64,000 nt of DNA from Hoeflea sp. 108 (lineage in GTDB: Bacteria; Pseudomonadota; Alphaproteobacteria; Rhizobiales; Rhizobiaceae), in NCBI RefSeq assembly GCF_000372965.1, contig NZ_KB890024.1, positions 4,862,304 to 4,926,303 on the forward strand, given 5' to 3'. This document shows, in pieces, positions 42,049-50,093 of this stretch (the first letter of the stretch is position 1; each line of letters opens with the position of its first letter). Under the pieces are notes generated by a model that was not told the origin of the DNA, did not search any database, and worked only from the letters and a program-made list of their open reading frames with translations. The position numbers were made by a program, and so were the translations under genes.

Positions 42049-44592
42049 TTACTCGGTTCTAAGCACTGGCGCCGCCTTGTGGCCGAGTACCCGCCAGGTG
42101 CCGACCAGGCCGAAGCCGACAGTCAGCACCAGGGCCGCGACGATGGTCGCAACTGCCACCTCGGGCAGAAACTGCGACGGCAGCGTCATGATTCGCGCAA
42201 CCACGAACCAGGCCGCGACACCGCCGGCGGCAAGTGCGAAGACGGCGGTGGCAAGCCCGATCAGCATGTATTCGAGCGAGAACGCCGCAATCAGCGTCCG
42301 GCGCGTCGCCCCGAGTGTCTTGAGGATCACCGCATCGTGGATACGGGCGCGGTTGCCGGCGGCAAGCGCCCCGGCCAGCACCAGCACCGAGGCGATCAGC
42401 GCCACGCCCGCAGCTGCACGAATGGCGGTGCCGAGCTGGGCGACCAGCCGGTTCACTACATCGAGCGCATCCTTGACCCGGACCGTGGTGATCGCCGGAT
42501 AGCTGCGCGTCACCGCGTTCAGGATCTTCGCTTCGTCGGCGGGAGCGGCCTTCTGCTCCGTCAGCGTCGCCAGCCAGCTGTGCGGCGCGCCGGCAAAGGT
42601 GTTGGGCGAAAACACCATGACGAAGTTGATGCCCATCGTTTCCCACTGCACCTCACGGAAATTGGCGATCTTCGCCGTCACGTTGCGGCCGAGCACATTG
42701 ACCGTCACCGTGTCGCCGAGCTTGAGGTCGAGCTCGCGTCCTTCCTGTGCCGAGAACGACACCAGCGGCTCACCCGTATAGTCGGCCGGCCACCACGTGC
42801 CCTGCGACAGCGTCGAATTCTCGGGAATGTTCTTGGCATAGGTCAGGCCGCGGTCGCCGCGCAGCACCCAGGCCCCTTCAGGCGGCACGTTGAGCTTCTG
42901 CACCTCGGTACCGTTGAGCGCCATGACGCGCCCGCGCAGCATCGGCACGCGCACAAGCTTGCCGCCGGGTGCCTCTGTTTCGACCAGTTTGGCGAAGTCG
43001 TCGACCTCGCCGGGCTGGATGTCGACGAAGAAGAAGTTCGGCGCCCGCTCCGGCAGGCTGCCTGATATCTGGCGGCGCAGATTGCCGTCGATCAACGCCA
43101 GCGTGACAAGAAGCGTCAGTCCGAGGCCCAGCGACAGCACCACCGAAGGCGTCAGCGCGCCGGGGCGATGGATGTTGCCTATGGCAAGCCGCAGCGCCGT
43201 CGAACGCACCCTTGGGCTTTTCCGCGCCAGCCATTGCACGCCCAGCCCCACCACCCTGAGCACCAGGAACGAAAACACAGTCGCGCTGACGAAGATGGTA
43301 GCGATGCGCCGGTCGCCGGCGAACCAGATGGCGAGCAGGGCCAATGCTGCGGCAATACCGAGCGCCGTCGCCACATAGACGAAGCGTGGCATGCCGCGGC
43401 CTTCGAAGCCCATTTCGCGAAACAGCGCCGTCGCCGGTACATCGCGAGCCCGCCCCAAGGGCAGGATGGCGAAGGCAAGCGTCACGAGCACGCCGAACAG
43501 TGCTGCCATCGCCAACGCCGCCGGATAGACGCCGGCCTCTGCCGGCACCGGGATGACCGATTGCAGCGCCGCACTTGCCGCAAACGGCATCAGCGCGCCG
43601 AGCACGAGGCCGATGGCGATGCCGAGGCCGGCGATGAGCAGGATCTGGATCAGATAGACCGACAGCACGAAGCCACCCGATGCGCCTAGGCTCTTGAAAG
43701 TGGCGATCACGCCGCGTTTGCCGTCGAGATAGGCGCGTACGGCGTTGGCCACGCCGACGCCGCCGACAACCAGCGAGGTCAGGCCAACCAGCGTCAGGAA
43801 CTGCGAGAAACGCTCGATATTTGCCGACAGGGCCGGCGCCGCATTGGTGCGGGTCCGCACGCTCCAGCCTGCCTCGGCAAATTCGGCGTTGGCGCGCTCG
43901 CGCACGGCCGTCACCTCGGCCTCGCTTGTGCCCACCGGCATCCGCACCTTGTAGGCGTGCTCGACCAGGCTCCCGGGCTGGATCAGCCCCGAAGCGGTCA
44001 GCCCATCCATTGACACCAGAAGCCGCGGCGCAAACCCAAATCCGTCGGACACCGCATCCGGCTCGGTGACGAGCTTGGCCCTCAGCTCGAAAGTCGCAGC
44101 CCCGAGCTTGATGCGGTCTCCGAGTTTGAGCTTTAGGCGCTCGAACAGCAGATCGGGTGCCGCCGCGCCATAGGCCCCGGCCTTTTCGGCGAACAGTTCG
44201 GCGCGCGGCAGCGCCGGCTCCGTCAACAGCTGGCCGTAGAGCGGATAGACGTCGTCGACCGCCTTGGCCTCGACTAGCGACTGGTCGGAGCCGTCCTCCA
44301 GCCGCGCCATGGAGCGCATGCCGGCGTTGTGCGAAACCGTGCCGAGGCTATCGAGGAATGCGCGCTCCTTATCAGTCGCTTCGCGCTGAATCAGCTGGAA
44401 ACGTATGTCGCCGCCGAGCAGCGCCTGGCCCTCGCTGGCAACACCCGCGGTAATGGCGCGAGCCACCGAATTGACGCCGCCGATCGCCGCTACGCCAAGC
44501 GCGATGCAGGTCAGGAAGATGAGAAAGCCGCGCAATCCGCCGCGCATCTCACGCGAGGCGAATCGGAAGGCGAGAGGCAGATCCTTCAGCAT
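42049..44592 (-). CDS. FtsX-like ABC transporter permease (YbbP type)
   Basis: An 847-residue membrane protein with ten helices in the MacB/FtsX arrangement: one near the N-terminus, two blocks of three or four and a large periplasmic part between. The start FASREMRGGLRGFLIFLTCIALGVAAIGGVNSVARAI is typical of the YbbP branch. The ATPase partner lies upstream on the same strand at 44852 and an arylesterase diverges from it, as in the E. coli ybbAP-tesA set. Lipid or lipoprotein handling is suspected for the family. Confidence 0.88.
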   Translation of the reverse strand: MLKDLPLAFRFASREMRGGLRGFLIFLTCIALGVAAIGGVNSVARAITAGVASEGQALLGGDIRFQLIQREATDKERAFLDSLGTVSHNAGMRSMARLEDGSDQSLVEAKAVDDVYPLYGQLLTEPALPRAELFAEKAGAYGAAAPDLLFERLKLKLGDRIKLGAATFELRAKLVTEPDAVSDGFGFAPRLLVSMDGLTASGLIQPGSLVEHAYKVRMPVGTSEAEVTAVRERANAEFAEAGWSVRTRTNAAPALSANIERFSQFLTLVGLTSLVVGGVGVANAVRAYLDGKRGVIATFKSLGASGGFVLSVYLIQILLIAGLGIAIGLVLGALMPFAASAALQSVIPVPAEAGVYPAALAMAALFGVLVTLAFAILPLGRARDVPATALFREMGFEGRGMPRFVYVATALGIAAALALLAIWFAGDRRIATIFVSATVFSFLVLRVVGLGVQWLARKSPRVRSTALRLAIGNIHRPGALTPSVVLSLGLGLTLLVTLALIDGNLRRQISGSLPERAPNFFFVDIQPGEVDDFAKLVETEAPGGKLVRVPMLRGRVMALNGTEVQKLNVPPEGAWVLRGDRGLTYAKNIPENSTLSQGTWWPADYTGEPLVSFSAQEGRELDLKLGDTVTVNVLGRNVTAKIANFREVQWETMGINFVMVFSPNTFAGAPHSWLATLTEQKAAPADEAKILNAVTRSYPAITTVRVKDALDVVNRLVAQLGTAIRAAAGVALIASVLVLAGALAAGNRARIHDAVILKTLGATRRTLIAAFSLEYMLIGLATAVFALAAGGVAAWFVVARIMTLPSQFLPEVAVATIVAALVLTVGFGLVGTWRVLGHKAAPVLRTE

Positions 44593-44629
44593 GGGAGCGC
44601 CTCATTCCGAAGCTTAAGCTCTCTACGTT

Positions 44630-44795
44630 GCCCCCTTCTGCCCCGCCGGCCATCTCCCCCTAGAGGGGGGAGATTAGAAGCGGCGCTCCCGCCACTCTTG
44701 CTGCGACACTGAAAGTTGGCCGAGGACGCGATGAAAGCTGATCTCCCCCCTTGTGGGGGAGATGGCCGGCAGGCCAGAGGGGGGCGCTGTCCCGC
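44630..44795. repeat. Composite inverted repeat of a palindromic family
   Basis: The left arm has CCCTTCTGCCCCGCCGGCC and ATCTCCCCCTAGAGGGGGGAGAT (44630-44674). The right arm has ATCTCCCCCCTTGTGGGGGA, GATGGCCGGC and AGGCCAGAGGGGGGCGC (44740-44788). The arms are inverted copies of one unit around a 65-base centre; each has its own CTCCCCC/GGGGGAG hairpin. It separates the ATPase and permease genes of one transporter. Confidence 0.7.
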
Positions 44796-44851
44796 AAACC
44801 TTTCAGCGCCCGGCACAACCCTGCAACCGACAGCGGCAGCAACACCCACCC

Positions 44852-45559
44852 TCATGCCCGAACCTTTTCGGCCAGCGGCGCAACCGTCGCAGTCTCGATC
44901 CGCCCCGACCGCATCGCCACCTGGCGGTCGCAGCGGGCGGCCAACGCCGGGTCGTGCGTCACCAGCACCAGCGTCATGGCGCGCTCGGCGGCCTTGGCGA
45001 ACAGCAGGTCGGCGATCTGCCGGCCGGTGGCCTGGTCGAGATTCCCAGTGGGTTCGTCGGCGATCAGGATGCGCGGCTCCGGCGCCAGCGCCCGGGCAAT
45101 CGCCACGCGCTGCTGCTCGCCGCCGGAAAGCTCGCCTGGATAATGCGTCACCCGGTCTGCAAGGCCGACCGCCGCGAGCTCACGCTCGGCGATGGCAAAC
45201 GCATCGCGCTTGCCGGCAAGCTCCAGCGGCACGGCGACATTTTCCAGCGCCGTCATGTTGGGGATGAGGTGGAACGACTGAAAGACGATGCCAATGTTGC
45301 GGCCGCGGAAGGCGGCGATCTGGTCTTCGCTGCGACCGTTGAGCAGCTCGCCGGCGATCTTCACCGTGCCGGCGTCGACGCGCTCCAGCCCGGCCAGCAC
45401 CATCAGCAGCGTCGACTTGCCCGACCCTGACGGGCCGACGATGCCGGTCGCTTCGCCCGCAGCAACGTCCAGGCTCACGCCTTTCAGCACGTGGACCGAT
45501 GAGGCCCCCTGGCCCAGTGTGAGCGATACATCCCTCAGTTCGATGACGGCTTCTGTCAC
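44852..45559 (-). CDS. ABC transporter ATP-binding protein (YbbA/LolD type)
   Basis: A 235-residue ABC ATPase of the MacB/LolD group. Walker A is GIVGPSGSGKSTLL, the Q-loop is VFQSFHLIPNMTALENV, the signature is ELSGGEQQRVAIARAL and Walker B is ILIADEPTGNLD. Its permease is most likely the large FtsX-like protein at 42049-44592 across the repeat. It diverges from the arylesterase gene at 45625. Confidence 0.9.
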   Translation of the reverse strand: MTEAVIELRDVSLTLGQGASSVHVLKGVSLDVAAGEATGIVGPSGSGKSTLLMVLAGLERVDAGTVKIAGELLNGRSEDQIAAFRGRNIGIVFQSFHLIPNMTALENVAVPLELAGKRDAFAIAERELAAVGLADRVTHYPGELSGGEQQRVAIARALAPEPRILIADEPTGNLDQATGRQIADLLFAKAAERAMTLVLVTHDPALAARCDRQVAMRSGRIETATVAPLAEKVRA

Positions 45560-45624
45560 GGCAAATTCGTCCTATATGGAAACTGAAGGGCGGGGATCGT
45601 CTTCGTCATATCGGGTCTGACTGT

Positions 45625-46245
45625 ATGGCTTTCAAACAACTCTTTGCCGCAGCCCTGCTGATGCTTGCGGCCGCGCTTCCCGCCTGGGCGGAACCTTTCC
45701 GCATCGTTGGCTTCGGCGACAGCCTGATGGCCGGTTACGGGCTTGGGCCCGGCGAGGGTTTTCCCGAAAAACTGGAGGCCGCGCTACGCAGGCGCGGTCA
45801 CGATGTGGTGATCACCAATGCCGGCGTCTCCGGCGACACGACCAGCGGCGGCTTGTCCCGTCTCGACTGGTCGATCCCGGACGGCACGCAACTGGTCATC
45901 CTCGAACTCGGCGCCAACGACATGCTGCGCGGTATCGACCCGGCATTGGTCGAGCAGAACCTCGACAAGATGCTTGCGCGGCTGAAGGAGCGCAAAATCC
46001 CAGTGCTGTTGGCCGGCATGGTCGCCGCCCCCAATCTCGGCCACGCCTATGGCGAACAGTTCGGCAGCATCTATCCGAAGCTGGCGGAGAAGTACGGCGC
46101 CACCCTCTATCCCTTTTTCCTCGACGGCGTCGCCGGCGATCCCAAGCTGCTGCTCGAGGATGGCATGCATCCGAACGCGACAGGTATCGACCGCATGGTC
46201 GAGCGCGCCTTGCCGACTGTCGAAAAGGCGATTGCCGGCAAATGA
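45625..46245 (+). CDS. tesA: Arylesterase / lysophospholipase (TesA-like SGNH hydrolase)
   Basis: A 206-residue exported SGNH hydrolase. A signal peptide (FKQLFAAALLMLAAALPAWA) precedes GFGDSLMAGYGL with the catalytic Ser, then the Gly region AGVSGDTTSGG, the Asn block ELGANDMLRG, and the Asp-His pair in LLEDGMHPNATG. E. coli TesA acts as thioesterase, lysophospholipase and arylesterase in the periplasm. It is divergent from the YbbA/YbbP-type transporter genes, a conserved association. Confidence 0.88.
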   Translation: MAFKQLFAAALLMLAAALPAWAEPFRIVGFGDSLMAGYGLGPGEGFPEKLEAALRRRGHDVVITNAGVSGDTTSGGLSRLDWSIPDGTQLVILELGANDMLRGIDPALVEQNLDKMLARLKERKIPVLLAGMVAAPNLGHAYGEQFGSIYPKLAEKYGATLYPFFLDGVAGDPKLLLEDGMHPNATGIDRMVERALPTVEKAIAGK

Positions 46246-46398
46246 TCAGGCGTTAACCGGCAGCCATGCATCGCTGCAACACTTGTCCGTCACAAACGTT
46301 GTCTATTCAGCAACGGCTGAACAAACAGCTTGCCCGGCCGTCTAATCGATGATTCGCTGAGGCTACGAATTTCGATTCGAGGAGAAGGGAGCCTGGCC

Positions 46399-46995
46399 AT
46401 GCCGCGACTTTTCACCGCCCTCGAAGTTCCGCGTGATGCGGCCTTATCGCTCTCCCTGCTCAGGGGAGGGCTGTCAGGCGCCCGCTGGATAGACGTCGAG
46501 AACTATCACCTCACCCTGCGTTTCATCGGCGATGTCGAAGGTCATGTTGCCGACGAGATCGTCGAGGCGCTCGACCGTGTCGACCGCCCGAGCTTTTCGC
46601 TGACGCTTTCGGGTGTCGGCGCTTTCGGGCAGAAGAAGCCGCATGCGGTATGGGCGGGCGTCACCCCCTCGCCCGAACTCAACGCCTTGCAGGCCGAGAT
46701 CGAACGCATCTGCAAGCGCCTGGGCGTACCGTCCGACCCGCGCAAATTCACCCCGCATGTCACGCTCGCCCGGCTGCGCAACACCAGCCCGCTCGACGTG
46801 GCTCATTACCTCTCGGCACGCGGCAATTTCGCCACCGTACCGTTCCGGGTCGGCCGCTTCGTTCTGATGTCGTCGCGCGACAGCGTCGGCGGCGGCCCCT
46901 ACATCGTCGAGGAGGCCTGGCGGCTCAACGGCGTCGACTCGCTTGCGGCGAGCCGGCTGGCGAGCGCCTCGGAAGCCTCGCGGATCATGCGGTAG
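46399..46995 (+). CDS. thpR: RNA 2',3'-cyclic phosphodiesterase
   Basis: A 198-residue 2H phosphoesterase. The two HxTx motifs are YHLTLRFIG at about residue 36 and PHVTLARLR at about residue 122. The family acts on 2',3'-cyclic phosphate ends and was found by its RNA ligase activity. GAAGGGAG lies upstream of the ATG at 46399. The fold should end at PYIVEEAWRL; the final 22 residues, including SLAASRLASASEASRIMR, are read from the opposite strand of the phosphatase gene. Confidence 0.88.
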   Translation: MPRLFTALEVPRDAALSLSLLRGGLSGARWIDVENYHLTLRFIGDVEGHVADEIVEALDRVDRPSFSLTLSGVGAFGQKKPHAVWAGVTPSPELNALQAEIERICKRLGVPSDPRKFTPHVTLARLRNTSPLDVAHYLSARGNFATVPFRVGRFVLMSSRDSVGGGPYIVEEAWRLNGVDSLAASRLASASEASRIMR

Positions 46996-47417
46996 ACGTC
47001 GAGAAAGCCGCCCTCGCCGCCATAATAGGGATCGGGAACATCCTTTGCCCGCCCGGTCGCATGGCCGAGGAACAGTTCGACTCGCGCCACTGAACCTGAC
47101 GGCGCAAGGCGGTGCAAATCGTCGACATTCGAACCGTCCATGCCGAGGATGAGGTCATAGTCGTCGAAGTCGTCCAAGGTCACCTTGCGCGCCTTCTGCT
47201 CGGATATGTCGATGCCGTGATGCAGGGCGACGGCGATCGAGCGCGGATCGGGCGCCGAGCCCGCATGCCAGCCCCCGGTGCCGGCCGAATCGATCGAAAA
47301 CGCCGTCTCAAGCCCACGCTCGGCAAGCACGGCGCGGAACACGCCTTCGGCCAACGGCGACCGGCAGATATTGCCCAGGCAGACGAACAGGATGGATTTT
47401 ACCGGCTTCTCGACCAT
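46899..47417 (-). CDS. Low-molecular-weight protein-tyrosine phosphatase
   Basis: A 172-residue phosphatase. The P-loop ILFVCLGNICRSPLAEG carries the nucleophilic Cys and the DVPDPYYGG loop the general acid. Such enzymes control exopolysaccharide kinases or are general. GGGAACG precedes the ATG at 47417. The 3' end overlaps thpR tail to tail by 97 bases; the normal C-terminal helix YRMIREASEALASRL is followed by a 15-residue tail that lies opposite the conserved end of ThpR. Confidence 0.88.
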   Translation of the reverse strand: MVEKPVKSILFVCLGNICRSPLAEGVFRAVLAERGLETAFSIDSAGTGGWHAGSAPDPRSIAVALHHGIDISEQKARKVTLDDFDDYDLILGMDGSNVDDLHRLAPSGSVARVELFLGHATGRAKDVPDPYYGGEGGFLDVYRMIREASEALASRLAASESTPLSRQASSTM

Positions 47418-47435
47418 CGTTCCCGCGCTATGCTG

Positions 47436-47534
47436 CAGCAATTCCAGGACAACCGCGAAAGCGGCGTTCCGTCAGGAATTGCCTAGAACAGACCTAGAGC
47501 CTCTTGCATTCGAAGACAGCGAGCGCTCTGAAAC
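47436..47534. repeat. AATTCC...GGAATT extragenic repeat, copy C
   Basis: GCAATTCC (47438-47445) and GGAATTGC (47475-47482) are perfect inverted ends around a part with GCGAAAGCGGCGTTCC. A second part ends with GAGCGCTCTGAAAC, like the right end of copy A (CGGAAACGCTCT) in opposite sense. It lies between the phosphatase and phhB. Confidence 0.6.
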
Positions 47535-47563
47535 AGATACTCGATTACCCATGGGAGCGCGAA

Positions 47564-47860
47564 ATGACCAGAGAGAAACTCACGCCTGCCGAGTTGAAGG
47601 ACGGATTGGCTTCGCTCGGCGGCTGGACACTTGCCAGCGACAGCCTGTCGATGTCGCGACGCTTCGAGTTCAAGACCTTCAGCGAAGCCTTCGCCTTCAT
47701 GACCCGCACAGCCCTTGCCGCCGAGAAGCTCGACCATCACCCCGACTGGTCGAACGTCTACAACACCGTCGACGTCAAGCTGAACACCCATGACGCCGGC
47801 GGACTTACCGAACTCGACTTCAAGCTGGCCAAGCGTATGAACGCCTATTTCGGTTCCTGA
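47564..47860 (+). CDS. phhB: 4a-hydroxytetrahydrobiopterin dehydratase (PCD/DCoH)
   Basis: A 98-residue pterin-4a-carbinolamine dehydratase. The catalytic EKLDHHPDWSNVYNTVDVKLNTHD segment contains the His-His-Pro-x-Trp motif and the third conserved His. It regenerates pterin cofactors, or in bacteria without phenylalanine hydroxylase may act on molybdopterin. GGGAG lies before the ATG at 47564; longer starts run into the repeat. No hydroxylase gene is nearby. Confidence 0.88.
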   Translation: MTREKLTPAELKDGLASLGGWTLASDSLSMSRRFEFKTFSEAFAFMTRTALAAEKLDHHPDWSNVYNTVDVKLNTHDAGGLTELDFKLAKRMNAYFGS

Positions 47861-47924
47861 GCGACCGATCTTGCAGCGGGGGCAGCGCTTTCCCACATTC
47901 TGTGCCGAAGGAGAGATTGCCCAG

Positions 47925-48293
47925 ATGGTGAAGTTCCCCGGATTTGACCATTTCCGCAACGACGCGGCCGGCATCGGCGCGAACGAAGGCGAGGTGCGTG
48001 AAAAATTCTGGCGCAAGGCCAAGGCCGCAGCCCGCCACATCCCCTTCATGGAAGAGGTGGTGGCCGGCTACTATTGCGCCATGGACAAGGAAACGCCGTT
48101 GCGCGCCAGGGGCATCCTGCTGGCGGCACTTGCCTATTTCATCCTGCCTTTCGACACTGTCCCCGATATGCTCGTGGGCATCGGCTTCACCGACGACATC
48201 GCCGTGCTGACGGCGGCGTTTGCAGCCGTGCGCGCTCATATCACCCCCGCCCACAGGCTTGCAGCGCGGGAAGCCTTGACGCAGGACGTGTGA
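47925..48293 (+). CDS. YkvA family (DUF1232) membrane protein
   Basis: A 122-residue protein with the DUF1232 core ARGILLAALAYFILPFDTVPDMLVGIGFTDDIAVLTAA, a short amphipathic hairpin thought to sit at the membrane. The function is unknown. AAGGAGAG lies 11 bases before the ATG at 47925; a TTG at 47871 would extend it. It is 64 bases after phhB and probably in the same unit. Confidence 0.8.
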   Translation: MVKFPGFDHFRNDAAGIGANEGEVREKFWRKAKAAARHIPFMEEVVAGYYCAMDKETPLRARGILLAALAYFILPFDTVPDMLVGIGFTDDIAVLTAAFAAVRAHITPAHRLAAREALTQDV

Positions 48294-48570
48294 GCGCGGT
48301 CGGGCTGTTTCAGCGCCTCCCCTGCTTACCATGACCCCTAGTTTCATCATGAAATGAAAAGTCAAACTCTTGCCGCTTTCTCGGGCTTCAACCGAGCAAG
48401 GGACAAGCTGTCGTGCCTGCGCGCGACGGGACAGGCCACGGTACCAGCGGGCGAATGTTGCTTTTCGTGGGGCGATTCACCCTTTGGTAACCCAGATTAA
48501 ATCAAAATGAAGCGAACGGGTGGGCGCGCTGCCGGCCTGCCCCCGCTCCATTTGAAGTACAGGAAAACCA
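48294..48570. other. Intergenic region upstream of the IalB-like gene
   Basis: A 277-base gap, A+T-richer near 48340-48365 (TTTCAT-C-ATGAAA inverted repeat at 48342-48354) and near 48495-48510. No gene or RNA was recognised. It probably holds the promoter of the next gene. Confidence 0.45.
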
Positions 48571-49074
48571 ATGCGCGGATTGATAGCTACATTTACGGGT
48601 CTGGCGCTTGCCGTTTCGGCAGTGCCCGCGCTGGCCCAGTCGGCGACCAAGATCGGACAGCACAATGCCTGGGGCACCTACAGCTACCAGGCGCAGAACG
48701 GCAAGGTCTGCTACGTGCTGACGGTGCCGACCGACAAGCAGCCGCCGACGCTCGACCATGGCGACATGTTCTTCTTCGTCAGCCAGCGCCCAGGCCAGAA
48801 AGTGTCGTTCGAACCGCAGTTCATTGCCGGCTACAATTTCCAGGAAAACTCCAAGGTCACCGTCACGATCGGCGACAAGTCGTTCTCCATGTTCACCAAG
48901 GGCAAGTCGGCCTGGGTCGAGAATGCCGCCGAAGAGCCTGCCCTGATCGCAGCGATGAAGACCGGCGCCGACATGAAGGTCGCCGCCAAGTCCGGCCGCG
49001 GCAACCCGACCAGCTACGTCTTTTCGCTCAAGGGCATTTCGGCGGCACTGACGTCGATCACCACCTGCAAGTAG
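48571..49074 (+). CDS. Invasion-associated locus B (IalB) family protein
   Basis: A 167-residue exported protein. A signal peptide (LIATFTGLALAVSAVPALA) is followed by an IalB-type beta domain: NAWGTYSYQAQNGKVCYVLT, FFFVSQRPG, NFQENSKVTVTIGDKSFSMFTKGKSAW and the final FSLKGISAALTSITTCK. Two cysteines may pair. IalB of Bartonella helps entry into erythrocytes; in free-living relatives the role is unknown. ACAGGAA precedes the ATG. A strong terminator follows. Confidence 0.82.
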   Translation: MRGLIATFTGLALAVSAVPALAQSATKIGQHNAWGTYSYQAQNGKVCYVLTVPTDKQPPTLDHGDMFFFVSQRPGQKVSFEPQFIAGYNFQENSKVTVTIGDKSFSMFTKGKSAWVENAAEEPALIAAMKTGADMKVAAKSGRGNPTSYVFSLKGISAALTSITTCK

Positions 49075-49095
49075 GCGCAGCGCGAGTCAGTTTCG

Positions 49096-49123
49096 AAAGC
49101 CGGGCCATGCGCCCGGCTTTTTT
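49096..49123 (+). terminator. Intrinsic terminator after the IalB-like gene
   Basis: A perfect stem, AAAGCCGGGC (49096-49105) with GCCCGGCTTT (49111-49120), a CATGC loop and a run of six T, 22 bases after the stop. Confidence 0.9.
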
Positions 49124-49137
49124 GTTGAGGGGTTCCG

Positions 49138-49611
49138 ATGAGGATCATCGACGGCACAGCTACCCATCTCGACGCCGCGGCATCGATCTGGGCGCGCGCC
49201 ACCGCTGCGCGCGACGGAGACGACAAGCCGGCGACGCTTGAGGAGGCGCGGCCGGTGATAGCGAGAGTGCTGGGTCCAGGCGCTCTGCTTTTGATTGCCG
49301 AGACCGCGTCTGGCCGGGCAGCAGCCTTTGCCGCCATCGCCCCGATCCCCGGCGAACCTGATACCGCAGAGCTGCACTATCTCGGTGTCGATCCTGACCA
49401 CTGGGGCGATGGTGCCGGCCGCGAACTCCTGTCCGCACTGACGGAACGGCTGGACGGAAGATGTTTTCGCGAGGTCCGGCTCTCGGTCTATGCTGACAAC
49501 CAGCGCGCCGTGAGGCTCTACGAACGCATGGGCTGGCATGCTTCGGGCACGCCCGTGCCAAATCTCCGCACCGGCCGCCTCGAGCAGCGCTACGCTCTGT
49601 CCCTGGTTTGA
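49138..49611 (+). CDS. GNAT family N-acetyltransferase
   Basis: A 157-residue GNAT protein: MRIIDGTATHLDAAASIWARA at the start, AELHYLGVDPDHWGDGAGRELLSAL as the acetyl-CoA motif and VRLYERMGWHASGTPVPN at the end. The substrate is unknown. TTGAGGGG lies seven bases before the ATG. It starts right after the terminator of the preceding gene and converges with a DUF1294 gene. Confidence 0.82.
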   Translation: MRIIDGTATHLDAAASIWARATAARDGDDKPATLEEARPVIARVLGPGALLLIAETASGRAAAFAAIAPIPGEPDTAELHYLGVDPDHWGDGAGRELLSALTERLDGRCFREVRLSVYADNQRAVRLYERMGWHASGTPVPNLRTGRLEQRYALSLV

Positions 49612-49615
49612 CGGC

Positions 49616-49948
49616 TCAAGAGACCTCCGGCCCACGCGACAGCGACATCAGACCCTCGACCCATTGCGGCGCGACCAGCCAGATTGCCAGCGCCGTGACG
49701 GCGATCGCGTGCAGAGCGACGATGGCGTAGAGCCGCGAGCGGAACGGCTCCTTGCGAGTCTTGTGACGAAACAGGTGCTGCGCTGCCACCGCTCCCACGC
49801 TGCCGCCGACGAAGGCAAGCCACAGCAAAGTCTTTTCGGGAATGCGGCGCGCGCCCGCGCAGGCCAGCCGCTTGTCGCGCCAAAACGCGATGAAGGCAGC
49901 AAGGTTGACGCCGAGCACCACCAGGGCGATGTGAAGGATGTTGCTCAT
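49616..49948 (-). CDS. DUF1294 family small membrane protein
   Basis: A 110-residue protein with three hydrophobic segments. WRDKRLACAGARRIPEKTLLWLAFVGGSVGAVAAQHLFRHKTRKEPFR is the DUF1294 signature. In other bacteria this domain is often fused to a cold-shock domain, which is absent here. The function is unknown. The gene diverges from rlmN. Confidence 0.82.
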   Translation of the reverse strand: MSNILHIALVVLGVNLAAFIAFWRDKRLACAGARRIPEKTLLWLAFVGGSVGAVAAQHLFRHKTRKEPFRSRLYAIVALHAIAVTALAIWLVAPQWVEGLMSLSRGPEVS

Positions 49949-50093
49949 CCAGGTAGCATCGCAGCCCGATCCTTAACAAGCAACGAAGCCCAGTCACAAA
50001 TGCATGGCCGCCAAAACGTGACGCAGAGCCAGACCTGTGATATGTGGCCCCAAAATCCTACATTTGCCGATATCTATAGCTAGCTGAGCCCGA

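Noticed and set aside
48342..48354. TTTCAT-C-ATGAAA inverted repeat
   Set aside because: Short, A+T-rich and about 217 bases before the nearest start; without conservation data it is not more than chance in such a stretch.
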